Positions 18,555 through 26,501 of a stretch of 64,000 bases of DNA are shown one piece after another. The translations under genes were made by a program, and so were the position numbers. The notes beneath the pieces were generated by a model. The model had not been told where the DNA came from and did not search any database. It saw only the letters and a program-made list of their open reading frames with translations. Positions within the stretch are counted from its first letter, which is position 1. Each line of letters opens with the position of its first letter. The stretch is from Peristeroidobacter agariperforans (GTDB lineage Bacteria; Pseudomonadota; Gammaproteobacteria; Steroidobacterales; Steroidobacteraceae): contig NZ_RYFW01000005.1 in the NCBI RefSeq assembly GCF_004138335.1, forward strand, positions 124,001-188,000, in the 5' to 3' direction.

Positions 18555-19187
18555 CTACTGCTTCGACACCTCTTTTAGATAACCCACACACAGTGCGGTC
18601 AGGTGCAGCTTCAGGCGATCAAACGTGCTTTTGTTCCCGCCAGCTTCTATGGTTGCCCGCGTCGGTCCCACGATGGATGCGACCAGGACGCTGCTCACGA
18701 CCTGAGGCTGCTCGAACTTCGCGTCACTGGCGGTTATCAACATGTCATGTATCGCCTGGGCGCATCGACTCGACTCCTCCTTGACGATGGCGTCGCCATC
18801 GATCGCGGCGGTCGGCAGGTAGAGCGCGCGCGAGATGTCGGGCCTGCGCGTCTTCGCATCGACGAAGACAGCCATGATCGTGGCGCACATTTCTTCGAAG
18901 GGCTTTCCGTGCACCGACTGGCAGGCGGCAACGGTCGCGTCGACAACCCCGCCGACATGGCGCCTCACGATTGCCGCCAGCAGGGCCCGCTTGTTCGGGA
19001 AGTATTGATACAGAGAGCCGACGGAAACGCCGGCCCGATCGGCAATCTGCAGGGTCGTGGTCCTGTCGAATCCGTTGGCGAGCAAAACCTGAATGGTGGC
19101 TTCGAAAATCGTATCGATGGTGTCGCGAGAGCGGCGCTGCTGCGGTCTTTTTCGGGGGTTCAGCGATGCGGCTTGGTTCCGTTTCAT
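18555..19187 (-). CDS. TetR family transcriptional regulator
   Basis: About 210 residues from Met 19187; an upstream Met at 19238 would overlap the divergent gene and is less likely. The N-terminal TetR helix-turn-helix is clear: RSRDTIDTIFEATIQVLLANGF, TTLQIADRAGVSVGSLYQYF and NKRALLAAIV. The C-terminal ligand and dimer domain is variable. The divergent SRPBCC-like gene begins only 43 bases away, so the regulator probably represses both from a shared operator. The effector is unknown. Confidence 0.85.
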   Translation of the reverse strand: MKRNQAASLNPRKRPQQRRSRDTIDTIFEATIQVLLANGFDRTTTLQIADRAGVSVGSLYQYFPNKRALLAAIVRRHVGGVVDATVAACQSVHGKPFEEMCATIMAVFVDAKTRRPDISRALYLPTAAIDGDAIVKEESSRCAQAIHDMLITASDAKFEQPQVVSSVLVASIVGPTRATIEAGGNKSTFDRLKLHLTALCVGYLKEVSKQ

Positions 19188-19230
19188 ATGCGAATAGTCC
19201 GGCGCTGCAGGTTTGGACAAGATACCTCGC

Positions 19231-19866
19231 ATGCGCACCTACGAATATCGGTTTCGCTTCGCTCTGATGCTCGCCGGCTTGCTGCTCGGGGGCCAGGCTC
19301 CGGCTTGCCAGCCCCCGGTCGGGTTCGTCAATCCGCCTCGTCCGGACATCGCACCGCTCGAGGAACTCGTGGCGCATACGGAGCAAATAGACATTGCTCG
19401 CAGCCTGGCGGCCGTCATGCAGGCGGGCAGACGACCGCTGAGCGAGGGCATTCGGCCGACGCGTGACCTGCCGGGCGTCAGCGGCACGCTCAATCTCACC
19501 AGCGGAGGGTTTGGCGCGGTAGGCGCGCGCAGACTCGTTTGTCTCACCGATGGCTCCATCGCCGTCGAAGAAGTGCTGCACCGTGAGGCGCACAGTGAGG
19601 GCCAACGATTCAGATATGTGGTCTGGAACTATACGAGTCCCAAGTTTCGCGACGTCCAGTATGCCGTCGGTGAGTTCGTCCACACCCAACCCGCGCCGGA
19701 CCGGACCCGTGTCCACTGGACATATCGATTCGCGCTCAAGGAAGATCGCGACCCCGAGCTTTTCCGCAAGGACTTTCTCGATACTGCGTTTGCGGAATGG
19801 ATGCGCAGCCTGTTGGAGAGGGGACGATCGAATGCCGAGGCGGCGCCCGCGGCCGACGTTGAATGA
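19231..19866 (+). CDS. Exported SRPBCC/polyketide-cyclase-like protein
   Basis: About 211 residues, starting MRTYEYRFRFALMLAGLLLG, an N-terminal hydrophobic segment that is probably a signal peptide or anchor. The C-terminal 110 residues (RRLVCLTDGSIAVEEVLHRE, RFRYVVWNYTSP, RVHWTYRFAL, then a long final helix) follow the helix-grip pattern of SRPBCC ligand-binding proteins. It is divergent from the TetR gene and probably its regulated target. The 285 bases after it (19867-20151) hold no gene that I can support. Confidence 0.55.
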   Translation: MRTYEYRFRFALMLAGLLLGGQAPACQPPVGFVNPPRPDIAPLEELVAHTEQIDIARSLAAVMQAGRRPLSEGIRPTRDLPGVSGTLNLTSGGFGAVGARRLVCLTDGSIAVEEVLHREAHSEGQRFRYVVWNYTSPKFRDVQYAVGEFVHTQPAPDRTRVHWTYRFALKEDRDPELFRKDFLDTAFAEWMRSLLERGRSNAEAAPAADVE

Positions 19867-20151
19867 CCGTGGGCGGCGGTGGGTAGCGGCGAGTGCATGT
19901 TCTTCTTGCCGATCCGTCGAGGGTGGAATGTCTGCCGCGCTCGAATCATGTTGCACGGTGAGCGTGTCGATAGCATGGATCGAGCATGGATTTGCTTGAA
20001 ATAGGAGCAGCCAATTTTTGCTTCCGCAGCGGCAGAGCGCGATCCTGGAAACCTTCGATGAGCAGCCGGCAACCGTGTATGCACCATCGTGGCGTCGAAG
20101 CGCGACCTGAACCTGCAGACCTTCGGGCCGGGCCAGGCGCGAGCACGTGGA

Positions 20152-20643
20152 CTAAGGGATGCGCGTGAGCTGGGTATACGTCAGTCGCCAATGGCCGTCA
20201 TCCTTGGCCCAGACGTGCACCATGCGGAGCAGGCGGTCCTGTCGTCTGCCATCCTGCGTCCAGGTGAGATGCACACGTCCCGCTGTTAGTGCGGTGTCAC
20301 CCCATAGCTTCAGGACAGGTTCTTCCATCATGAACGGATCGAGCCTGAATCCCGGGACGGTGAAATCGGCGAGATAGGATTGCTTGTCCTGCAGCGTCGA
20401 GTCGGAGTTCACCAGCAGGTAGTCCTCGGCGACCAGGTCCCCGAGCACCTCGATATCGTTGCGGACGGTCGCCTGCTCGTGCTCCTTTATCGCTTTGGCG
20501 AGATCGAGCGGCAGCTCGACGTTCCCTGGCGGCGCGGACTCCGCGGCGCGCGTGATGCCTGAAGCCAACGTTGGCGCCATGACGGCCATCGTAAGCAGGG
20601 CTCGTCGCGGTAAGTCGGCACCGTCATCAAGCCGGATTGGCAT
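20152..20643 (-). CDS. Exported SnoaL-like/DUF4440 NTF2-fold protein
   Basis: A 163-residue protein. The N-terminus (DLPRRALLTMAVMAPTLASG) has a twin-Arg before a hydrophobic core, so it may use the Tat route, though a consensus RRxFL is absent. Residues about 45-163 form an NTF2-like cone: AIKEHEQATVRNDIEVLGDL, VAEDYLLVNSDST, ALTAGRVHLTW and WRLTYTQLTRI. This fold covers enzymes and binding proteins; no catalytic residues can be named. GAGGTGACTC places a ribosome binding site before the ATG. A 150-bp gap without clear features separates it from the SDR gene downstream. Confidence 0.7.
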   Translation of the reverse strand: MPIRLDDGADLPRRALLTMAVMAPTLASGITRAAESAPPGNVELPLDLAKAIKEHEQATVRNDIEVLGDLVAEDYLLVNSDSTLQDKQSYLADFTVPGFRLDPFMMEEPVLKLWGDTALTAGRVHLTWTQDGRRQDRLLRMVHVWAKDDGHWRLTYTQLTRIP

Positions 20644-20793
20644 GAGTCACCTCGTTCGGATTGGCCTGGTAGGCTGCACCGAGTCGAGCGTGCCGTGGTT
20701 TAGGGTAGTTTCACAGATCCATTCTCCGTGCCCTCGGTGATACCACTTCAGAGCGATGGCGGAGTCGTCTGTGGATCTTCGATCACTTCTCAC

Positions 20794-21756
20794 TCATTGG
20801 GTTCGCGGTCGGGCGTTGACCAGCGCGTCATCCAGCATCTTGATTAGTGTCGCGCGATCGAAGGTGTAGCCATGGCCTTCGTTCCACTCCACGAGTTGCT
20901 TCATCTGATAACGAATTATTCGCTCCGGCAGGCGGCGATTGATCCGGTCCTGGGCATTGCGTGGAATGGCTAGATAGCGGCGTTTCGGGTTGGGCTCGAA
21001 CAGCGCCTGTGCAACCGCGACCGCGACCTCGTCGGCCTCCGGAAACATCATTGGATCCGGCATCGGCCCCCAGACCTTGAGCATGTTCGCTTTCTCATCT
21101 TCAGTGAGACGCTCGAGCATGTTCTTGTCGATTTCGGATCGGTAAGCGCCTGGCTCGACAGCGCTGACATGAACTCCGAGGGGACCGAATTGCAGAACCA
21201 GGGATTTCGTCAGTCCTTCGATCGCGTGCTTGCTCATGACATACGCGGCGATGTCGGGTCCGCCGCCATCGGTGATGCCGGAAGGTGAGCCGATGTTTAC
21301 GATCCGCCCCTGCTCGGCGATGAGGAGGGGCGCGAACGCCTTGATCATCATCACCGGCCCATAGACGTTCACCTTCATCGTCAGGTCGAACTCTTCCATC
21401 CTCATCGTGGCAATCGTGCCAAAGGTCGCGACACCGGCATTGTTGACCAGCCCATGCAGGCCGCGGCCGGCTTTGGTTACTGCTTCCACTGCAGCTGCAA
21501 TGTCTGCAGGTTGTGTCACGTCCAAGCGCAGGGCCTGCACGTTCTTGATCGCGCCGAGCGCCTTCAAGTCCTCCTCCTTGCGCGCGGTGGCGTACACGAA
21601 ATGGCCCTCTGCTGCGAGGTGCTCGGTGATCTTGCGCCCGATGCCGCTGCTGGCGCCGGTTACGAGGACAGCCTTGGATGTTTGTTCGCTGGGCTGCGCC
21701 GGGGCGCATAGCATCGTAGCGAGCAATGCAAACATCGTGCTCAGAAATATTCGCAT
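20794..21756 (-). CDS. Short-chain dehydrogenase with signal peptide
   Basis: About 320 residues from Met 21756, where GAGG gives a ribosome binding site. The first 23 residues (MRIFLSTMFALLATMLCAPA) form a clear Sec signal peptide, unusual for an SDR. The Rossmann domain has the cofactor motif TGASSGIG, NNAG, a Ser in NIGSPSG, and the catalytic YVMSK. Classical SDRs of this type oxidise or reduce alcohols and ketones with NAD(P). If exported, its cofactor source is unclear; the segment could also be an N-terminal membrane anchor with a cytoplasmic catalytic domain. It is divergent from the ArsR gene. Confidence 0.75.
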   Translation of the reverse strand: MRIFLSTMFALLATMLCAPAQPSEQTSKAVLVTGASSGIGRKITEHLAAEGHFVYATARKEEDLKALGAIKNVQALRLDVTQPADIAAAVEAVTKAGRGLHGLVNNAGVATFGTIATMRMEEFDLTMKVNVYGPVMMIKAFAPLLIAEQGRIVNIGSPSGITDGGGPDIAAYVMSKHAIEGLTKSLVLQFGPLGVHVSAVEPGAYRSEIDKNMLERLTEDEKANMLKVWGPMPDPMMFPEADEVAVAVAQALFEPNPKRRYLAIPRNAQDRINRRLPERIIRYQMKQLVEWNEGHGYTFDRATLIKMLDDALVNARPRTQ

Positions 21757-21893
21757 GGCGGCCTCGCGATTGGGATTGCCGGAGTAGGTCTGCAGTCTAG
21801 TGCCCACCTCCGCGCCGACCGAGGCCGCTTACTGCACCGGGCCGGCGATTCGCTGCAGCGGCGGCGTGCTCCTGTCGGCTACAAACATTAGCA

Positions 21894-21922
21894 TTGACTT
21901 ATGCATCAGTGGCCACTAATGT
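21894..21922 (+). promoter_or_regulatory. ArsR promoter with overlapping palindrome, probably leaderless
   Basis: TTGACT (21894-21899) and TAATGT (21917-21922) are spaced by 17 bp, near the sigma-70 optimum. An 18-bp palindrome with one mismatch (21904-21921, core CAGTGGCCACT) covers the spacer and the -10, as expected for an autorepressor site. The ATG of the regulator begins only seven bases after the -10, so transcription should start at or next to the A of ATG, giving a leaderless message. Confidence 0.6.
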
Positions 21923-21929
21923 ATGGTTC

Positions 21930-22259
21930 ATGCCCAGCACCGCTTCCATCGACGCCATCATGCGCTCGCTCGCCGATCCGACTCGCCGGGCAGTCTTCGA
22001 GCGGATCATCCAATCCGGAGAGATCAACGTCGGAGATCTGGTGAGCGGCAGCGGGGTGACCCAGTCGGCGGTCTCGCAACACCTGCGTTCGTTGAAGCGA
22101 GCTGGCCTGATCGCCGATCGCTGGCAGGGTCGCAACGTCTTCTATCGCGCCAAGCCAAAGGGACTGGCGCCTCTCGTCGACTGGATGAGCCACTACGGCA
22201 TTTTCTGGCGCGAGCGCGTCGCCAATCTCAGAACACTCTTGAAGGAGATCGATCCGTGA
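21930..22259 (+). CDS. ArsR family transcriptional regulator
   Basis: A 109-residue winged helix protein beginning MPSTASIDAIMRSLADPTRR. The recognition region (VGDLVSGSGVTQSAVSQHLRSLK) and the wing (LIADRWQGRNVFYRAKPKGL) are typical. The metal-binding ELCVCDL motif of arsenic sensors is absent, as in the SdpR/YczG-like subgroup that pairs with AHSA1-domain proteins. Its stop overlaps the next start (GTGA), so it is translationally coupled to the SRPBCC gene. The overlapping palindrome in its promoter suggests autoregulation. Confidence 0.85.
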   Translation: MPSTASIDAIMRSLADPTRRAVFERIIQSGEINVGDLVSGSGVTQSAVSQHLRSLKRAGLIADRWQGRNVFYRAKPKGLAPLVDWMSHYGIFWRERVANLRTLLKEIDP

Positions 22260-22717
22260 ACACTGCCGCGATGACTTCAGCCACGCAGGAGATCGTGGTT
22301 GACGAGGTGCTCCCGCATGCGCCCGAGGTGATCTGGAAGACGCTGACGAGCGGTAATCTGATCGGTCGCTGGTTGATGGCGCCTTCCGGGTTCGAGCCGG
22401 TGAAGGGCAAGCGCTTTACATTCAAAACGACGGCGGCGGGTGAGTGGGATGGGACCATTCATTGCCAGGTCCTGGAAGTGGTGGAGAATGAGCGCATCGC
22501 TTACTCCTGGAAGGGTGGACACGAGGGCAATGTCGGCTATGGCTCGCTGCTCGACACAGTCGTCACGTGGAGTTTGTCCAAGGCAGGTCAAGGGACACGA
22601 TTGCGCCTGGTTCACTCCGGCTTCATCACGCCAAGAAACGATTCGGCGTACGAGAAGATGAGTGGTGGGTGGAAGAAGGTTGTTCACACGGTCGGCGATA
22701 TCGCTGGCGACGCGTGA
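22256..22717 (+). CDS. SRPBCC/AHSA1-like domain protein
   Basis: A 153-residue protein from GTG 22256, with AAGGAG eight bases upstream. The AHSA1/SRPBCC fold is shown by VDEVLPHAPEVIWKTLTSG, LIGRWLM, GEWDGTIHCQVLEVV, ERIAYSW, WSLSKAGQGTRLRLVHSGF and a final helix SGGWKKVVHTVGDIA. This is the usual partner of ArsR-type regulators lacking metal motifs, and may bind a hydrophobic small molecule. The next gene starts 15 bases downstream. Confidence 0.8.
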   Translation: MNTAAMTSATQEIVVDEVLPHAPEVIWKTLTSGNLIGRWLMAPSGFEPVKGKRFTFKTTAAGEWDGTIHCQVLEVVENERIAYSWKGGHEGNVGYGSLLDTVVTWSLSKAGQGTRLRLVHSGFITPRNDSAYEKMSGGWKKVVHTVGDIAGDA

Positions 22718-22731
22718 ACGCGAGACAGCGA

Positions 22732-23145
22732 ATGAGCCAGGCTTACACGGGCGGTTGCGCGTGCGGCGCGATCCGCTATGAGATCTCAGTCGAGCCGATG
22801 TTCCAGGCCGAGTGCCAATGTCGGGACTGCCAGCGCATGAGCGGCACCGGTCACGGCTCGTATCTCACTTTCTGGCGTGATGGCGTGAAACACAGCGGCC
22901 AGGCAAAGTTGTGGGACATGGTCGGCGACAGGGGCAACAGCAAAACTCGGGCGTTCTGTCCAACCTGCGGATCGCCCGTGTACCTCACGTCCGCAGCCAT
23001 GCCCGATCTCTTCACGGTGCACGCCGCGAGCCTCGACGACCCCAGCCGATATCGGCCGCAGGCGGTCATGTACACCGTGAGTGGACATGGATGGGATTGT
23101 TTGGATCCGGCGTTGACGAAGTTCGATCGGTTGCCGCCGATGTGA
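22732..23145 (+). CDS. GFA family glutathione-dependent formaldehyde-activating-like protein
   Basis: A 137-residue zinc protein from the ATG at 22732. The GFA/CENP-V zinc ligands are present: CACGAIRY, ECQCRDCQR and FCPTCGSPVY. The fold is used by glutathione-dependent formaldehyde-activating enzyme, but most members are of unknown function and the glutathione role is disputed. It lies in a likely three-gene operon with ArsR and the SRPBCC protein. Confidence 0.8.
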   Translation: MSQAYTGGCACGAIRYEISVEPMFQAECQCRDCQRMSGTGHGSYLTFWRDGVKHSGQAKLWDMVGDRGNSKTRAFCPTCGSPVYLTSAAMPDLFTVHAASLDDPSRYRPQAVMYTVSGHGWDCLDPALTKFDRLPPM

Positions 23146-23263
23146 AGGCTCCGACTCCAATCTCAGTGAGGCGATGGGGCCTCGCTCGATTAGAGAAAGT
23201 GAAACTAATCGCGAGAATATTTCCAATTGTTCGCAGCACCGCCGACGCTGTACAAAAGGTTCC

Positions 23264-23785
23264 GTGCTGCCAGATCATCCCATCGAGACCTGCTGCTCGC
23301 ATCGAGGCGAGCGGCTCCAGTTTGAGTTTGCTCAGCGAGCGATCCAGCTGCTGCCCAATGATTCGGCGGCTTCCTACGTACCCGATGCGCGCGGGTTGTT
23401 GATCGCGGGGGAGACCGAGATGGCGTTGGAGCGTCCCGTGCAGCGGCTCATGGACCTCTACGGCGAGATGGTGCGTATCGGCCCGCCCACAGTTCGCTAT
23501 CGTCATGCTGATGGCCTCGAGCAGCCCATCATGGGCTTGCGCGTGCTGTGCCCGCCAACGAGCTTTGAGCGCATCAGGGAGGATCTCAGGCAGCGCCTTG
23601 CGGCGATCACGGATGCCGAAGTGAACCGCAGATTCGGCATCGTGCGTGCGAGCGCGCCGCTTGCCGTTCTGCTCGGCTATCCAGACCGATTCGCGGAGAT
23701 GAGTGGTGGCAAAGGCCGGCTGGTGATGTGGCTGAGCCACTACGAACAACTCGACGATCCGCCGCCTGCGGGCATCGCCGCCTGA
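23264..23785 (+). CDS. Stand-alone elongation factor G domain III/V-like protein
   Basis: About 173 residues, taking GTG 23264 (preceded by AAAAGG) as start; the in-frame ATG at 23174 adds a non-protein-like stretch. Residues about 45-80 (GLLIAGETEMALERPVQ, then RIGPPTVRYR) align with the end of EF-G domain III (iisGmGElHLei...GkPqVaYRE). After a short linker, residues 85-165 (EQPIMGLRVLCPPTSFERI, then FGIVRASAPLAVLLGYPDRF and SGGKGRLVMWLSHYEQL) match EF-G domain V. The GTPase, domain II and the tRNA-mimic domain IV are absent. It could be a decayed EF-G or a ribosome-binding modulator; no proof either way. Confidence 0.55.
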   Translation: MLPDHPIETCCSHRGERLQFEFAQRAIQLLPNDSAASYVPDARGLLIAGETEMALERPVQRLMDLYGEMVRIGPPTVRYRHADGLEQPIMGLRVLCPPTSFERIREDLRQRLAAITDAEVNRRFGIVRASAPLAVLLGYPDRFAEMSGGKGRLVMWLSHYEQLDDPPPAGIAA

Positions 23786-23892
23786 TCGGCCGAGGTCATC
23801 GATAATTGCGATTGCAGAGGCGAATATTCTTCGCTTGTCTGCCGCCGTCGTGACCCTATCCTAGCTCAGGTCGCACTTCAGCTGGATGTTTC

Positions 23893-24579
23893 ATGAACGT
23901 CGTCGTGCCCTCGTTGCCGTATCCGATGGATGGGCTCGAACCGCATATCTCCCGTCGCACACTGGCGGCTCACTATGGCAGTCACCACGTGGCCTGCGTG
24001 GAGCGCACACGCGCTCTGATCGATCGCACGCCGCTCGAGACCGCATCGATCGAAACGATCGTGCAGGCGAGCCATGAAATGGCCAAGCCGGTGCTCTTCA
24101 GTGCAGTCTCGGAAGCCTGGAATCATTCGTTCTACTGGTCGTGCATGGCTGCGGCCGGCGGCGGGGAGGCGAGCGGACCGATCGCGGAGTTGATCGCGGC
24201 AAGCTTTGGCAGCCAGTGCGCGTTTCGGGAGCAGTTCATCGGGACTGCCACGATGCATGTGGGCAGCGGTTGGATCTGGCTCGTGCTCGAAGGCGAGGGC
24301 TTGAGAATCGTCGCGACGCCCAATGTGAACACATGGCTCGTGGCTGCCAGTACGCCGCTCTTGGCCCTCGATGTCTGGGAGCACGCGTACTATCTCGATT
24401 ACCGACACCGCCGTGCGGATTACGTCAATGCTTTCATCACGCATCTGGTGAACTGGACGTTTGCGAACCAGAACCTCGCGGCCGCACGCGAGCGCAGAGC
24501 AGGGCGGCGCACGCGTTGGAACACTGCCGCCTGTGCAGCCGCTTCAGATATTCCGATACGAGCCGCCGAAGCGCGCTAG
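23893..24579 (+). CDS. sodB: Iron-type superoxide dismutase with altered second-shell residues
   Basis: A 228-residue Fe/Mn-SOD family protein, with no signal peptide. The four metal ligands are present: H27 (LAAHYGSHH), H78 (EAWNHSFYW), D160 and H164 (LALDVWEHAYYLDY). Aligned by eye to E. coli SodB, the gate Tyr34 is Cys35 (HHVACV) and the outer-sphere Gln69 is Glu74 (SEAWNH); the position that holds Gln146 in Mn-SOD is Val (TPNVNT). The C-terminus extends about 25 residues past the fold and is Arg/Ala-rich. The gene overlaps the convergent LysR gene by a shared CTAG. Activity is uncertain given these changes. Confidence 0.8.
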   Translation: MNVVVPSLPYPMDGLEPHISRRTLAAHYGSHHVACVERTRALIDRTPLETASIETIVQASHEMAKPVLFSAVSEAWNHSFYWSCMAAAGGGEASGPIAELIAASFGSQCAFREQFIGTATMHVGSGWIWLVLEGEGLRIVATPNVNTWLVAASTPLLALDVWEHAYYLDYRHRRADYVNAFITHLVNWTFANQNLAAARERRAGRRTRWNTAACAAASDIPIRAAEAR

Positions 24580-25436
24580 GGGCGCGCTAGATCCGCCTCA
24601 CGCGCGATTTGACGAATCGTCGCCAGCGCAAGCTCGAGAGCGGGGGATTCGATCTTGTTGGAAAAGCACAGATACGCCTGGATTCGAAACTCTGGCGTGT
24701 GCTCGACGCGATGTAGCGTACCCTGAGCTTCCGGCGCTTGGATCAAGCGCACGGGGAAGTACCCGGTGCCGCCGGCCGCAAGCATGTGTTGCAAGCCCAG
24801 CCAGCCGACGTTCGCTGCGAGGCGGGCGCCGGAGAAATTGGGGAAGGCGAGACTGTGATGGCCGAAGAACTCAGCGCCCCAGTCCACATAGATATAATCC
24901 GATTCGGGCACGCTCGCAGCATCGCGGCGTGTGGACACCATGACGAGCTGCTCCTCGAGCAGCAGTTCGACCTTCAATCCCGGACGCGCCTGCGGCGTGT
25001 ACATCACGGCGGCGTCGATGCGGCCCTCGATCAAGCCCTGCATCAGATCCTCCTCGAATCCGACGATCGCCCGGACCGCCACGTCCGGTGCGGCGGTTGC
25101 GAAGCACGGCAGCCAGCGCAGCAGCAAATCTTCCCACAAGCCGATGCGTCCGCCGACGGTGACCGTTGCACGAAAGCCGCTCACCACGCCGATTTCCTGG
25201 CGGGCCTGTTCGACGATTCGGGTGAGCGCGGCGGCGTGGCGCTGGAATTGTTGGCCGGCGGGCGTGAGCGTCGTGCCGGATTTATTCCGTGTGAAGAGCT
25301 CGGCGCCCAGCAGCTCTTCCAGGCGCTGAATGCGCGCGCTCACGGTGGATTGCGTGATGTGCAGTTTCTGGGCGGCGTCGACGAAACTGCCCGTTGCAAC
25401 GACGACCAGGAAAGTACGGGCAAGCTCGGTATCCAT
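24576..25436 (-). CDS. LysR family transcriptional regulator
   Basis: About 286 residues starting MDTELARTFLVVVATGSF. The helix-turn-helix (DAAQKLHITQSTVSARIQRLE) and ELFTRNKSGTTLTPAG are characteristic of LysR regulators, followed by the effector domain. It is convergent with sodB, sharing the stop-codon bases, so it is not obviously the regulator of that gene. Neighbouring genes do not identify a target. The effector is unknown. Confidence 0.85.
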   Translation of the reverse strand: MDTELARTFLVVVATGSFVDAAQKLHITQSTVSARIQRLEELLGAELFTRNKSGTTLTPAGQQFQRHAAALTRIVEQARQEIGVVSGFRATVTVGGRIGLWEDLLLRWLPCFATAAPDVAVRAIVGFEEDLMQGLIEGRIDAAVMYTPQARPGLKVELLLEEQLVMVSTRRDAASVPESDYIYVDWGAEFFGHHSLAFPNFSGARLAANVGWLGLQHMLAAGGTGYFPVRLIQAPEAQGTLHRVEHTPEFRIQAYLCFSNKIESPALELALATIRQIAREADLARP

Positions 25437-25508
25437 CGCGAGCAAATGTCGCTGGATGCCGCGGGCTTGTCAATCGACGCCTGATTCGTCGCACCGAACG
25501 TCCTGCGT

Positions 25509-25736
25509 TCAGTCGAACGACATCGCGGCCAGTAGAAAAACAAACAGCAGCGCCGCGGCCGCTGTAATCATCCACAGCGGATCGACGCGCTGCGCATTCC
25601 TGGGTGAGAGAGGTCGATCCTCCGCGGCGGGTGGAGATGACTGCACGTTGGAGCGTGCAGGGGTTGCGGGCCGCGCGGAGGATCGGGGGATCGATTCGTC
25701 GAGCTCGGAAGGATGGCGTTGCACCTGTGCATTCAT
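25509..25736 (-). CDS. Small single-helix membrane protein
   Basis: A 75-residue protein with a soluble Ser/Pro/Arg-rich N-terminal 50 residues and one membrane helix at the end (WMITAAAALLFVFLLAAM), finishing SFD. The layout suggests a tail-anchored small inner-membrane protein. No family recognised. The gap to the LysR gene and the 145 bases up to 25881 show nothing else. Confidence 0.5.
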   Translation of the reverse strand: MNAQVQRHPSELDESIPRSSARPATPARSNVQSSPPAAEDRPLSPRNAQRVDPLWMITAAAALLFVFLLAAMSFD

Positions 25737-25881
25737 GTCGGTTCTCCAGCCGCTCCTCGAGCATCAGCCGAGGGACCGAGTCGAGAAGCGCTGTCTCACA
25801 CGCTAGAGCGCGCGTCGCTCATGCACAAGCGATGAATTTTCGTGGCTGCCATCGAAATGTTCGATACAACTCGCGGGGGCT

Positions 25882-26310
25882 TTATTTCCCCTGCAATGTC
25901 TCCGCGTCCGGCACGAAGAAACGGCCCTGCAGCTGCAACAGCTCGTGTCGGTGCAGATCGGCGAGGCGAGCGAGCTTCTGCTCGCCTTTCGCCGTCAGAT
26001 AGATGTGAACCAGGCGGCGGTCGTCATCACTGACTTTACGTCTTACGAGTCCCGCGGCTTCGGATCGGGTCACCAGCGCCACGACGCCGTGATGCTTTGC
26101 CTGCAGGCGCTCGGCCAGCTCGGTCACCGAGGCATGCTCCCGGCCGGGAAAGCCTTTGACGTGCAATAGCAGTTGATACTGCAGCGGAGTAATCCCGTGG
26201 CGACGGGTCATCTCCTCGCTGTGCCGCAGGTACAGGCGCAGTTGATAGCGAAAGGTCGCCAGCGCCTCGTACTGGCGCTTGCCGATGGGGCTGCCGCTAT
26301 TGGTTGCCAA
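25882..26310 (-). CDS. MarR family transcriptional regulator
   Basis: A 142-residue winged helix protein. Recognisable MarR features: HGITPLQYQLLLHV, SVTELAERLQAKHHGVVALV for the recognition helix, and the wing RRKVSDDDRRLVHIYLTAKG. It has no conserved N-terminal Cys that would suggest an OhrR-type peroxide sensor, although it is divergent from a peroxiredoxin. The 191-bp shared gap is the likely site of an operator, but I see no convincing palindrome. Confidence 0.8.
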   Translation of the reverse strand: MATNSGSPIGKRQYEALATFRYQLRLYLRHSEEMTRRHGITPLQYQLLLHVKGFPGREHASVTELAERLQAKHHGVVALVTRSEAAGLVRRKVSDDDRRLVHIYLTAKGEQKLARLADLHRHELLQLQGRFFVPDAETLQGK

Positions 26311-26501
26311 TGCCGTGCTCTCGTTAAGCCAAAAATCAACGGTAAAGGTAGCAGCGTCCGTCGCCGCGCTCCAGCGCCGGTTGGCGGCTCATGCTCAATC
26401 CGAATGGCCTCAAAACCAATCGATAGAAATGTATCACGTTGTGAGGGGTTATGCTGTCGGCGCACTTGACGTGGGCAACAGCCCGTAATGGGAGGACATC
26501 G

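Noticed and set aside
19867-20151. Short frames in the gap after the SRPBCC-like gene
   Set aside because: No ribosome binding site, domain or codon bias supports a gene; left as intergenic.
24576-25436. LysR gene as the regulator of sodB
   Set aside because: The two are convergent with overlapping stops, so a shared promoter region does not exist and no other evidence links them.
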